Below, in pieces: positions 24,734 to 35,014 of a stretch of 64,000 nucleotides of DNA. The position numbers were made by a program, and so were the translations under genes. The number at the start of each line of letters is the position of its first letter. Position 1 is the stretch's first letter. The notes under the pieces are model-generated. The model made no database searches. It was given only the letters and a program-made list of their open reading frames with translations, and had not been told where the DNA came from. The DNA comes from Typha latifolia (lineage: Eukaryota > Streptophyta > Magnoliopsida > Poales > Typhaceae): NCBI GenBank assembly GCA_019914945.1, contig CM034103.1, positions 9,610,001 to 9,674,000 of the forward strand, read 5' to 3'.

Positions 24734-25396
24734 TTAGTTTCCGAACTTGGACTTGAGGAGATTGATGATATTAGGCTCCACCAGGAATGTCTTCGTAAGG
24801 ACTTCGGTCGGAATAGCGGGGTTGGATCCGAATAAGGATAGGGGGGCTGAGAGCGTTCCAGGCAACTGGCTATCGAACACATTTAACTCAAGTGCCTTCC
24901 CATGCCCGACATTGAGCTCAAAGTGCATGAGCCCCCGAGGGATCACAAAGTTCTCACCGGCCTTGATGACTTTGGAATAGTACACGTTGGACGTGGTAAC
25001 AAACCCAACTAGCACCTCTCCCTTCACCACGAACCCTAGTTCGGTGGCTCGGGGATGGACGTGAAGAGGGTTGATGCCGCCGATGGCCAGGTCGACACGG
25101 TTCATCGACAGCCCCAGCGTGTTCAGGCCCGGGAAGCTGAGCACGTTCCCTGCCGTCACCTTAAACCCTGAAGGGTTGTTGGTGTCGCCCTCCTTGGAGA
25201 TGGCCGAGGAGAAGAAGTCGTCGGAGACGACCTCCGACATCGGCTTGCAGGGGAATCCGTTAATCGTCACGGCCGCCTTCATGTCCGCGACGCATATGTC
25301 CTGAACGGGATCAGAGTCGGCACCGCTCGACGTGGGGAGTAAGGTAGTTATGGAGAGCAAGAGGAAGAGTGTTTTTGCTAAGAGTTGGAGCTCCAT
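24734..25396 (-). CDS. Germin-like protein, 220 aa, single exon
   Basis: This is a secreted cupin of the apoplast; germin-like proteins bind manganese and some act as superoxide dismutases, but the activity of this one is not known. The ATG is at 25396, with a TATA box about 70 bases upstream. Residues 1-25 form a signal peptide (a hydrophobic Leu-rich core ending SSGA). Cys35 and Cys50 (DIC..., GFPC) are the conserved N-terminal disulfide pair. The first germin box contains HVH at 112-114 and Glu119; the second box contains His158 in VIPRGLMHFELN, so all four metal ligands are present. KGE at 125-127 sits where many family members have RGD/KGE. Length (about 220 aa) is normal. Many family members carry an intron early in the gene; none is needed here. 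It stands alone although germin-like genes are often clustered. Confidence 0.96.
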   Translation of the reverse strand: MELQLLAKTLFLLLSITTLLPTSSGADSDPVQDICVADMKAAVTINGFPCKPMSEVVSDDFFSSAISKEGDTNNPSGFKVTAGNVLSFPGLNTLGLSMNRVDLAIGGINPLHVHPRATELGFVVKGEVLVGFVTTSNVYYSKVIKAGENFVIPRGLMHFELNVGHGKALELNVFDSQLPGTLSAPLSLFGSNPAIPTEVLTKTFLVEPNIINLLKSKFGN

Positions 25397-25464
25397 GCTT
25401 GTAAATGATGAGATTATAGATAGAATTGATGAAGGATATGAAGCATAGTGTATCTATGCATGCC

Positions 25465-25472
25465 TTTATATA
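25465..25472 (-). promoter_or_regulatory. TATA box of the germin-like gene
   Basis: On the minus strand this reads TATATAAA, about 70 bases upstream of the ATG at 25396, giving a predicted transcription start near 25435 and a leader of about 40 bases. No other strong TATA box lies closer. Confidence 0.7.
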
Positions 25473-25942
25473 GTAGTTCATAGGACACCACCTTTGAATA
25501 TCTTTAAAGATTACGTGCTGCGAAAGTTCGGATAACTAGGAAGCTACTGTACGTCTGTGTCACATAAACTATGGATAAGGTCAAGAATCGAGAGTAGAAC
25601 AAGACTTCTTATCCGATAGTGCGGAGGTGGGTGCATGTAACGTTTCCTAATTTGCTGCGAATCTCTAGTGATATACTATATAATATTATGGATGCCAGTC
25701 TGCAACGAAGAACTAGGAGACTTTTGAACGTTAAAAGGACTCCTTTAAGATACGTCGGCTTCCAATAATTACAATTAGAGATGGATTTAAATGTTAAGAA
25801 ATTCTTAGAATGGACACGTCATACCTAAACCCAAGTTTGTCTCAAGATAAAGAAGGATAGTCATGTCCCCGTGATAGTGTGGTGGATCTTATGCATTCTC
25901 AAGCGTAGGAATTTGGTACTTTGGCAGCACCTTGTTTGGTTG

Positions 25943-27110
25943 TTAAACCCATTTGGCCACCCAGTCGGCCGCATGATTTCCTTCTCTTAAAACATGCAAC
26001 AAATGATAATTCAAAAAAGAGCTAAGTAGCATCCTGCACTCAGCAAGTAGACTGCGAAGTTTCCACGAGCAGCAGATCTCCGCCTTCATGATCTTCAGTA
26101 GCTCAAGGGAGTCAGTCTCGACCTCGACGAAGTTGAGCCCTCTTGCCCGGACCAACTCGAGCCGGAGGGCCCAACCCTCAGCTAGCAATGCTGAGCCCCC
26201 ATGCATGGGCTCCCAGGTCACCAGCAGAAGTGCACCCTGTGTTGTTCTCAGCACGGCGCCAACCCCTCCTTGGTAATCGCCCTTAGAGAAGGCGCCATCC
26301 ACATTTACCTTGACCCACCCCGGGGGTGGAGCTTGCCACCTGCCACCCTATCTTTTGCTTGGCAGGCTCCTGCTGTCGAGTGGTTTGGCATAATCCTCGA
26401 CAAGTTGCACAGCTCGACACACCACCGCTCTTGGTTGCTCAGTGATGCCACGAAAGACTTGGTCGTTGCGCTGCTTCCAAACCATTCAAAGAGTATCCAC
26501 AATAAGCGCCTTGCATGCCTCATCTTTGGCTTGATCACGGTGCCATTCCATGCAAAGCCAATTTGCATCAACCCGGCTCCCTCCATCATCCTCCTAGCCT
26601 TGGTTAGAGGCCAGCTAGTCCCACACTTCCATCACATATCTACATGAGAAAAAAAAGGTGGTTGATGCTCTCCTAGTGAATCCCACAGAAGGAACATGGC
26701 TCATTTGACCCGATCTGAAGCGCATGGAGGTGGGCCCTAGTGGGCAATCTTCCCCAGTAGAGCTTCCACATGAACATGCGGAGTCTCGGCACCATTGCAA
26801 GCCGTTACAAAGCTTTCCATCCTTCCCAGCTAGGCTAGTTGCAAGGAAGGAGAAAGGAATAGATGGCTTTGGTCTTTTGCTCGCCATTGTGATATGCCCA
26901 CTAGATCCATCCATCCGGCTCAGTGTTCGGTGCAGTTAGCTACTTTCAATGGCTAGGTCAGAACTTGCTTTTGTAACCAGCTTGTCCCTTGTCCAACCAT
27001 TCTCTAGGGTGAGCTCGCTCACCATCAGCTTCTCATCCAGCAGGCTGGGGTGAATGCAGCGGGGCTGCCTGATCCAAGGCACCGACGAGACCTATGGATC
27101 GATTGTAGCT
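25943..27110 (-). pseudogene. LINE ORF2 C-terminus: zinc-binding RT region plus RNase H
   Basis: Read on the minus strand from about 27110 down, broken frames give a PSLLDEKLMVSELTLENGW stretch. Next come a zf-RVT block (CSFCGIH then INHLFFSCRYVMEVWD) and a WKQRNDQVF-like linker. An open RNase H domain follows at 25943-26302, with VDGAFSKG, the LLAEGWALRLELVRA helix, VETDSLELL and GNHAADWVAKW. These carry the Asp, Glu, Asp and Asp of an RNase H active site. This is the usual end of plant L1-type ORF2. Several stops interrupt the upstream part and the polymerase core is missing. Confidence 0.85.
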
Positions 27111-27139
27111 CATGTTGAGCAACCGTCACCTACCAACTT

Positions 27140-27360
27140 GAGGCAACCCTAAATCCTAGCAAGAGGGGTCAACTTCATCAATGTCAAGACCGACTCCCTC
27201 GAACTGCTGAGGATCATGAAGGCGGAGGTCTACTACCCGTGGAAACTCCATCATCTAGTTGCTAAGTGCACGATGCTACTTAGCTCTTTTTTCAATTATT
27301 GTTTGTTGCATGTTTTAATAGAAGGAAACTATGCGGCCGACTAGGCGGCCAAATGAGGTA
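27140..27360 (+). pseudogene. Second RNase H fragment of the same LINE type, opposite strand
   Basis: The plus-strand frame reads LARGVNFINVKTDSLELLRI, then MKAEVYYPWKLHHLVAKC, LLHVLIEGNYAAD, a stop and AAK. It matches the RNase H at 25960-26160 almost residue for residue but in inverted orientation. It lacks the first catalytic Asp region and has a stop after the AAD motif. Confidence 0.8.
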
Positions 27361-27514
27361 AGTGTGAGTCTAAATCTATTTTGATGGGTCTTGGGTAATT
27401 GCCTTACTTTTGATGCCTTTTGTAATTGCCTTACTTTCAATGCCTTGACTCTAGCCAATGAATAGGCTAGCTAAATATAGCTTACTTTCAAAAAGAAAGT
27501 ATTTTTTTTCACAT

Positions 27515-28115
27515 CAATCAACTATAGTAGAGTTGGTAAGTACCTTCCTCATGGCTAAGGAGGTTATGGGTTCGACTCCAACCCCAAACAATATTGTGGA
27601 GAAATTGTTTAGTGGTTTAGTGGTTTGGTGACTTGACTCAATTCAGTTGATGGCTCAGACTAGACAGCTAAAAGCTCAATGGAGCCTAAGTGCCTCTGTA
27701 TCTATGGAAGATGGTCTTTGTTTAACCCATATCTAGCCTTCAAGCTCATGAATAATTAAAAATAAAAACTTAGCTCAGTTAGCTTTGTGGCTCGGCTCAG
27801 TTGATAGCTGAGAAGTATGATAGGTTTGGAGGAATAGCTTAGTAGCTCGATGATTTGGTCGATAGCTGAGAAGTGTGGTAGGCTTGGAGGAATAGCTCAA
27901 TTGCTCGACGATTTAGAGTAATGTCTTAACAGCATTTAGTTCGGTGATACATATGCTTGACGCCTAGACTAGGCAGTTTATTATGTTGGCTAAAATTTAG
28001 TGGGATCTTGGTGTCTTTATATCTAGAAAAAGTTAGTCCTTTGTTCAGCCTATATCTAGCCTTTAGGCTCTTGAATTATTAAAAAAAACTTAGGTTAGTT
28101 GGCTTAATTAACAAG
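27515..28115 (+). repeat. tRNA-headed SINE-like unit(s) with LINE-like tail
   Basis: The head (27520-27590) has an A-box-like AGTAGAGTTGGTAAG and a B-box-like GGGTTCGACTCC spaced as in a tRNA gene, followed by CCAACCCC. Roughly 200 and 520 bases later come tails reading ATATCTAGCCTT(C/T)A(A/G)GCTC, then an A-rich end (about 27725-27770 and 28045-28095). This head-to-tail order is that of a SINE. Related units lie at 30985-32215. Confidence 0.5.
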
Positions 28116-28189
28116 GTCAGTTAAAAACTCACCAATTGGAAGCACATCCTACTATCTATAGTAGGTAGAGTGACAATGATCAACTCCAC

Positions 28190-28640
28190 GTTACTGGCCA
28201 TTCCTACGTATTGACTCAGTTGCGTATGGGCTTCAGATATTATGTTAGAGGATATCATGAAGAAAGCAAGGTCTTTTCTTTAGGAATTGGACACAGGCAA
28301 AGAGCTTCATCTCATTAATTAGGATATTATGTCTAGAAAGAATGTCGAAGGTGGGCTTATAGTATGGAATCTCAAAGTTGCCACGATGCCCTCATGGATA
28401 AGCTTGTTCTCAAGATCCTCAATAGAAAGGATGGGCTTTGGACTCAAATCTTGCCAGCCAAATATAAGGTCTTAAATCTGCGAGATCCCCAATTCCAAAG
28501 TAGGCTTTCTAGTTGTGGCGAGTCTTGAGCAATTTCTCTAATGCTATTTGGATGGGCTGGCACAAGCTTATCGGCAATGGGTGGATCACTTTGGCAGTTG
28601 TCGAGCCTTAGTCCATGGCAATCCTTTGGAACTGTCAACC
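28190..28640 (+). pseudogene. LINE ORF2, region after the polymerase domain
   Basis: Plus-strand frames read DIMSRKNVEGGLIVWNLKVA, then ALMDKLVLKILNRKDGLWTQ, ILPAKYKV and an S(A/L)MGG-type block. These follow the plant L1 pattern after the reverse transcriptase (CRSK..GGLGVRNL, AL..K..W, W..VL..KY). The reading frame is shifted twice. It is interrupted by the LTR element at 28646-29625 and seems to resume at about 29760. Confidence 0.7.
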
Positions 28641-28645
28641 TCACA

Positions 28646-29625
28646 TGATACGATCACACCTCTGGCTATGGAGCTCTGATACCAGCTTGATACGATCTCT
28701 CCTTTAGGGCTAAAGATCGATCTTTTCTAATTCTCAGATCTGGACTAGATCTTGCACGGAACTTTGAAATAAGATCCCGAACTATTCCGCCGTCGGATCG
28801 ACGTGAAATTTTGATATGTTTTAGGCCCGGAAAAGGGCTTTCCAATAAATCAAGTTTCAGGTGAATCGGAGTTGGGGATCTCGAGATATCGTTCGTTTAG
28901 TGGACGAACGTCAGGATGCTCTGTTTTGGATCCGTGGATGGAGGCACGAGATCCTAGGTAATGGTGGATGGTGGAGGACCGACGTTAATGGGGTGGCACC
29001 GGTGAAAAGTGATGATGGAAGGGTTGTGGTTGATGGAAGGATTAGGGCAAGTGTTGGATAGATTGGATGAAGGGGGAGAAGAGGGCCACCCCTAAGGGAC
29101 TAGGGTGATTAGCCGGACGAGGGAGGTTAGAAGCGGCGTCGCCGGGGATTGAGAGAACGGGAGCGAAGAAGACGAAGGAGGCAAGGCAAAACTCAATCTC
29201 AATAATCAATGATAATTTTGGTTGCCTTACACATCCTTTTATAGGCTAACCAACAACTCACATTAACCCTAAAACACAATTTTCGCCGACCGCGTTCGAA
29301 CTCGCCCGACCGCGTTCAAACGCACTGAGTTCGCTCTTCTGGATTTGCGAACGCGATGCAGGCGTTCGAACGCGCAACCGAACGCGCTTGTCGGTATTTG
29401 CGAACGCGATGCAGGCGTTCATAGTGCGTTTGAACGCACAGTACATTCTTTTCACCACGTTCACAACCCCGTTCACAAACCGCATTCGAACTCACTCCAC
29501 CCGCGTTCGAATGCGACTTACAGAAAACTTATTTTAATGGAAATTAAACACTAAAATATGAAATAAAAACACTCCTACAGTGAATCCATGCTCGAGACGA
29601 CGTCGGTGAAGTCCGAATCGTATCA
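28646..29625 (-). mobile_element. Collapsed LTR retrotransposon: one LTR, primer site, tip of the second LTR
   Basis: On the minus strand a 938-bp LTR runs from TGATACGATTCG (29625) to GATCGTATCA (28688). Its primer-binding site TGGTATCAGAGC follows at 28684-28673. About 16 bases later comes a second GATCGTATCA ending at 28646, the same ten bases that end the LTR. So almost the whole internal region and all but the tip of the other LTR are gone, while the 5-bp target duplication remains outside. The LTR contains many GCGTTCGAACGC-type palindromes near 29280-29520. It sits inside a LINE ORF2. Confidence 0.8.
29280..29520. repeat. Palindrome-rich GCGTTCGAACGC cluster in the LTR
   Basis: At least eight variants of the palindrome CGCGTTCGAACGCG occur here. 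A 53-bp direct repeat (TTTGCGAACGCGATGCAGGC at 29344 and again 53 bases later) lies within it. The repeats create long open frames on both strands that I take as composition artefacts. Confidence 0.8.
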
Positions 29626-29759
29626 TCACATCATCCACTTGAGCCTTATGCTCGATACTTTGTTAGTTGCATATTTAGCAGTTGATGGCAACTGGAGGTC
29701 AAATCAGCTCATCAGCGAGGGTGGGTAGGGATCTCGCCTTCAACATCACGTCGCTCCAT

Positions 29760-30840
29760 TTAGGTGATGCCACCACCACCTTTACATGTTTGGTGGCCTT
29801 ACTCAGAAAGAGAACCTCAGGCTTCTTCCATTTTCTCTTTTTTTGTCCCCTACATTGATGTACATATGGCCAAGTTGGAAAGTGCTATGGAGTTTAGCTG
29901 TTGCACCTTGAGTGCGCGCACCTTTAGTTGGAAGCTTCTTTGGCATTAGGATTTCAACCTGCTCATATCTATACAACTTGAGGATCGAGAGCAATGTGCT
30001 CTTTGTGGGCTGCATAATGAGTATATTATACATCATTTTTGGGTCATACTTTTCCGTTCGATACCTGTATCTAGACCCTCATGATCAATAGCTAGACCCA
30101 TGCTTCCGGGACCGAGATCTAGCCCCTCCCACTCCACTAGTACCACCAATAATAGGCTCGTATGCATAGGAGGTTTGGGCTAAAAGCAGGTCCATGCACA
30201 GAGAGGTGAGCGACTTGGCTACTAGACTTGACCATGATTGAATTAATACTGTGTGGTTCATTGATACTAGCAAGAACAAGAGGGTCAAGAGTATGATTAC
30301 ATCCGGTTGGATTCTTTGAAAATATAAAAATGCAGTTTGCTTTGGTGGGACTGTAGCTCAGCCATGAGCTGCAGTACACATGACAATTTACTTGGTCGCT
30401 AACTACAAAGATAATATGTTGGCCCTAGTTGTTTTGGCCTTCCAGTACAAGCCAAGTGGGGCCATCCTGACCCAAGGTTGGTCAAGCTTAAGATTGATGG
30501 GTTGTTTGTCTTGGGAGAGTGTCAGAGTGGGGTGGGAGCTATCCTCTACTCTGAAAAAAGCACTATCATATCGGTTACTTGGGAATCTACTATGGGTGTC
30601 TCCACTTTGCTAGCGAAGGTGTAGGTGAGCTGCTTGGTTTGCGTCTTGTTAAACTGTGTTCTAGTATCTGTCTCAAGTATGATTCTAAGGAGCTAGTGCG
30701 AATCATGCGGAAGGAGATATCTATTCCTTGCCGCATTAGGAATATTATTCTAGAGTGTTTTACCCTTCTTTTTTTCTTAGCGAAAGTTAGCGTCTCCCAT
30801 ATTTTTTAAGAATGCAAGCGGTTTGCCAATTAGGCTGTGA
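29760..30840 (+). pseudogene. LINE ORF2 C-terminus (zinc-binding region plus RNase H), continuation
   Basis: At 29900-30070 the plus strand reads FSWKLLWH, then REQCALCGLHNEYIIHHFW, the zf-RVT pattern. At 30490-30830 an RNase H follows in shifting frames: KIDGLFVLGECQSGVGAILY, VTWESTMGVSTLLAKV, then SMILRS and a degenerate FAN*AVS end. The order and strand match the ORF2 part at 28190-28640, so one LINE copy has been split by the LTR element. Between 30085 and 30440 I see no recognisable domain. Confidence 0.7.
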
Positions 30841-30984
30841 GTCAGGGTAGAAGAGCTCCCATACTATCTTTTGGAGACAAGGCGAACCTATCCCTCTTGA
30901 GCTATGTAATCTGCTTAATTAGGACTATATTGCCAAAAGTCTAGGCAAAAATAATACTAATTGATCGTAACTCCTTTACCTCAA

Positions 30985-32215
30985 AGAAAGAAAAACTTAG
31001 CTCAGTTAATACCAACCCTTGTAAAGTTGGTAGGTATCTTCTCTATAACCAAGGAGGTTATAGGGCCGACTCCAACCCCAAATAATTTATGTAGAGAAAA
31101 TGTTCACTAGTTTGGTCACTTAGTTCAATAGCTCAACTTGGTTGATAACTTAGCGGTGCCGTGGCTTGGAAGAGCAGCTTAGTATCGCGATGACTTAGAG
31201 CGATATCTCAGTGGTATTTAGTTTGAAGTAATAGCTCAGCGAAGCACACAGCTTGAAGCCTAGGCTAAGCGGCTCAATATGTTGGCTAGAGCTTGGTGAG
31301 GCTTATGTGTATATGTATTTAGAAAGAGTTGGCATTTTGTCTAGTCCATATCTAGTCTTCAGGCTCTTAAATGATAAAAGATAAAAAAAACTTAGTTCAT
31401 CAAAACTACCCAACTTTAGAAAGTTGAGATAGTACCCACTTATGATCTAGGAGGTCATAAATTAAAGTCCAACTCTAAGGAAATTTGTTATGGCCAAGTT
31501 GTTTAGTTGTTGTTGCCTTAACTTGACTGTTTGGCTTGAGTTAGTTCATGACTTGGCGGTTTGTTGGCTTAAAGTAGTAGATTGATGGCAAGACTACATG
31601 GAGCGATGGCTTGGCGGTGATTAGTTAGGAGCAATAGCTCAACAACACAATGACTTAGAGCTTAGATTGAGTATCTTTGTATGTTGGCTAAAAGCTTAAT
31701 GAAACTCGATGACTCAGTAGTGATTAGCTAGGAGCAACTGCTCATCAACAATGACTTAAAGCTTACATTAAACATGTGTGTTGGCTAAAAGCATAGTGAA
31801 GCTCAATGACACAGTGGTAATTAGCTAGGAGCAATTGCTCAGCAGCACAATAACTTAGAGTTTAGATTAAATATCTTTGTATATTGGCTAAAAGCTTAGT
31901 GAGATTTGACTGTCTTTGTATTAAGGGATAGCTTATATCTCTAGCTTATATATATCCTTCGGGCTCTTCAATAAATAAAAAAACTACTTAGCTCAATTGA
32001 TGGTTCGACGATGCAGTTGCTTGAAAGAGTAGCTCGGTAGTTTAGTGGCTTGAAGCAATATCTCGACAGTGTTTAGTTTGGAACATTAGCTCAATAACGC
32101 ACACAATTTAAAATATAGATTATAAGCTTTAATATTTTTTCTAAAAAAATTTGGTAAAATCTAAGTGTCTCTATATCTAAGAATGGTTGGACTCTTTATC
32201 CACCTCATCTAAAAA
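30985..32215 (+). repeat. Series of degenerate tRNA-headed SINE-like units
   Basis: Two tRNA-like heads occur, at about 31010-31085 (AAAGTTGGTAGGTATC ... GGGCCGACTCCAACCCC) and about 31415-31480, each about 70 bases and alike to the head at 27520. Each is followed by 250-350 bases rich in GCTCAGNNG/GACTTGG words. They end with ATATCTAGTCTTCAGGCTC plus an A-rich tail (31345-31395, 31935-31985). The word TTAGGAGCAA.AGCTCA recurs at 31625, 31725 and 31825, about every 100 bases, giving an inner tandem repeat. No open frame is present. Confidence 0.5.
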
Positions 32216-32219
32216 AGCT

Positions 32220-33940
32220 TAGCAAGTGATTTCTCTGAGGGTGGAAATTGATCCAACACAATCTGACATCATCGAAAACATTTGTATCCAAAACTCTAGA
32301 AAAGAAGCTAATGACAAGCCAATTGTTGACCCAGGAGGTTCTAAGAAACAAAGAAAACAACAGCAATTCCTATGTTTTAGTGAAATAAATAAGCTTCAGC
32401 AGATCTTAAGAAAGATAGCATCTCAGATCTGTCGAATAATATCTCGAAAAGAAACAATTATGCAATTCTGTACTTAGAGAGTTAGAAAAGGATTCCCTTG
32501 ATGAAACCACACATTCCCAATTGAGTAAATTACAATAAAGCTTCATGTGAGATTAATATTAATATTGTCACTAAAATAATAGGTGCTATTTTAGGAATAT
32601 CATTCTGTTAGTTAAAGCTATCTAATCATGATTTAAACACAACTTAGATGTAAAAAGACTATTTAGTCTTGCATATATTATTAAAATAATTTAAAAGCTA
32701 TCAAATATTATACTCAATATCATAGTACAACGATATATCTCTTATTTTATATGAGATAAAAATTGTTGATAAATATTTTACATTTCTAAACTTAAAAAAG
32801 AAAATGAATTTCAGTCATTTGCGCGTGTTTATTGACTTTAATAATAATTTATTAGAAATATTCTATTAAAAATTAATTATAATAGCAATTCTAATCGAAT
32901 CAAAAGATTTTAGTGAGAATTCTAATATTGTAACATATGTAATGACAATTACGACAGTTTGAAAGTTTTCAATAACAATTATGTAAGAATCCCTTAATCT
33001 TTTCTAGTGACACCATTAATCCATTTCAAAATCTTCATATTTGTAACTTGGGGGTATTTCTACCTTTTTATTGCCTGAGATAATATTTTATCCTAAATAG
33101 TTCTTAGTAAAAAATTGATAGTTCATTAAAGATGTTTACTCATAAAAAAACATATTATCCCTGCATTTTAGATTGTCTAGTACCAATAATATTGAGTCAC
33201 AACTTACAAAAAGAGGAATGACATAACTTGGATTGCACAAATCTACCATAATAGACAAAATCATTATATCGTACATCATTCATAACAATTTCAATATAGG
33301 ATACTACATTTTAGAGTGATCGACTAATCTAGCCCTGTTCTAAATTTTATTTATCAAAATAGATTGCTCCTCAAACCTTAACTAAAACACTGAACTCATA
33401 AGTGTCTTACATTTAGCATTTTTATTTTACACTAACAATTTAGCATTTTATTTGTAAGAATTCGTTAAAATTAGTGTTTTAGCAGTTTAAATTAAAATTT
33501 TACTTTTATATAAAAATGCTTATCTTAATAGAATTCTTACCCTAAAAGAGAAACGCTTATGAGTTCAACTTATATTATCGAGTTACAGTAAAATAGACCC
33601 CTATAAGTTTGAGAGGCAATATAAATTGGTAAATAAAATTTGGAACATAACTAATTTGGTCAAAAGCTCCTAAATTTTGTAAATAGAATAAGACGGTTTT
33701 GTACAGTCTACAATCCAAAGGAGGAAAATGCACAATTGGATCTACCAAGGACTTTTTGGAATTAGATATCGCCAATAATTGCAACACAGAAAATAGGATT
33801 GACTAGTTAGCCTTTCAATGCAAAGGCTAGCAAGGGCTTCCTCAAGCAACAACAGAATTGAGAGTCTTCTATCACTATGGTGTGACAAATTTGGGCTTTT
33901 GTAACACACTTTTTACCAGCACAAAAGAAACTATAAATAT
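32220..33940. other. AT-rich intergenic sequence downstream of the transporter gene
   Basis: No coding region recognised. The 3'UTR of the minus-strand transporter gene should occupy the right-hand few hundred bases. Confidence 0.5.
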
Positions 33941-33943
33941 AAT

Positions 33944-34996
33944 TTATACACTAGAATCCTTACCAGATACACCCAACAGTTGATCCTCAACTTCCACCTC
34001 ATTGGTTCCTCCACTAATATTTGTTTGCTTAGAAATTGGTGTCTCCTGCTGGGACGAAGGGCTTCCCTTTCTAGTAACTGATTGCTGATAAAGGATTCCC
34101 CCCAAAAGAGTAAAAAGCAAGCAAAGCAAACCAAATGGGCTTGCATGCTTATCCCAAATCAGTACATTTATACCAACCGTAAGAAACTTGTTGACAACAC
34201 CTGTCACTGTAAATGCTGTGGCGGAAATTGCTTTCCGTGCCGCAAAACCAAAGAAACTGATGAGCAATCCAAAAACACAAGACAAAGCCACAGCTAAAAA
34301 GGCATCAAATTCAAACCAGTGTTGGGACCTTGATTTTATGGCTGCAAATACATCTGCATGCTCTCCGGTCAAAAACCAAAACACTGGTGCCATCATCAAT
34401 GAAAGAAGATTGTTGTAGAGTACAAAACCCCATGTGTTCAGCCCCAGGTTTGTTACCATATGTTTTATGTACACCATCTCAGTCGTTATTGTCACCAAAT
34501 AAGCAACTGCCCAGGAGTATGCTGTGAGGTTGAATCCTGAATCTGTCATCACATATCCAACAGCGCCTCCCAATATAATAACAAGAGATAAGAATGTAAG
34601 TCTTGAAGGACAAGGCTGCTTCCTGAAGGTAGTGTCGGCAATAGCAACCAGAAGTGGTGTCAGTGATCGGAACACTATAAATGTGTCGACATTGGCATGG
34701 CGGAGGAGATTGGTGTTCGTGAATATGGCAAGATAGAAGACAATGGCAGCAGGCAAGAATTTCTTGGCTGTCTCGAAGGTAAAGGGATCATGGTAAAGAA
34801 AACCCAACTTACCGAGAAACCAAACACCAAGTGCAGAGGTCAAGTACTGTAATGCAGTCAAGAGACCAGGATAACTGAACTTTGTGATGGCATATTTGTT
34901 AATGATGGCGAGTAAGCTCGAACAGAGAGCATATCCTACAACAAGGCTACTGGTTGCATAGTACTGTTTGGAAGCTTCAAGCTTGATGGGAGTCAT
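33944..34996 (-). CDS. GFT1: Golgi GDP-fucose transporter, GFT1/GONST4-like, 350 aa
   Basis: This nucleotide-sugar transporter of the NST-KT/triose-phosphate translocator fold would import GDP-fucose into the Golgi for glycan and xyloglucan fucosylation. That role is known for the closest plant relatives and is inferred here. The protein has about ten hydrophobic segments. Conserved blocks include SYPGLLTALQYLTS, ANVDTFIVFRSLTPLLVAIA, YSWAVAYLVTITTEMVYIKH and GVVNK at 266-270, the GxxNK nucleotide-binding motif of GDP-sugar carriers. The tail after residue 310 is polar and variable. Length is normal. The ATG at 34996 has G at -3. The open frame extends 18 bases upstream to a splice acceptor (TTATTTCAG, exon starts 35014) with no ATG in that stretch. 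An in-frame ATG exists in a probable upstream exon near 38261, so the N-terminus may be nine residues longer. Confidence 0.93.
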   Translation of the reverse strand: MTPIKLEASKQYYATSSLVVGYALCSSLLAIINKYAITKFSYPGLLTALQYLTSALGVWFLGKLGFLYHDPFTFETAKKFLPAAIVFYLAIFTNTNLLRHANVDTFIVFRSLTPLLVAIADTTFRKQPCPSRLTFLSLVIILGGAVGYVMTDSGFNLTAYSWAVAYLVTITTEMVYIKHMVTNLGLNTWGFVLYNNLLSLMMAPVFWFLTGEHADVFAAIKSRSQHWFEFDAFLAVALSCVFGLLISFFGFAARKAISATAFTVTGVVNKFLTVGINVLIWDKHASPFGLLCLLFTLLGGILYQQSVTRKGSPSSQQETPISKQTNISGGTNEVEVEDQLLGVSGKDSSV

Positions 34997-35014
34997 GTCT
35001 GCCGATATCCTCAA

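Larger units (their letters stand above)
28641..29630. repeat. 5-bp target-site duplication TCACA around the LTR element
   Basis: TCACA lies at 28641-28645 directly before the element terminus TGATACGATC, and again at 29626-29630 directly after the other terminus CGATTCGTATCA-like end (minus strand TGATACGATTCG). Five bases is the usual length for LTR-retrotransposon insertion. Confidence 0.75.

Noticed and set aside
26201..26647. 148-codon plus-strand frame
   Set aside because: It is antisense to the LINE RNase H and linker region, which is the recognisable coding strand.
27520..27590. Possible tRNA gene
   Set aside because: A-box and B-box-like motifs are present but acceptor pairing is poor and repeated copies carry long tails, so a SINE head is the better explanation.
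29258..29554. Open frames on both strands rich in Arg, Asn and Phe
   Set aside because: Produced by the GCGTTCGAACGC palindromes in the LTR, not by a gene.
33944..35014. 356-residue form of the transporter starting at 35014
   Set aside because: The codon at 35014 is TTG, directly after a splice acceptor; the first real ATG in this exon is at 34996.
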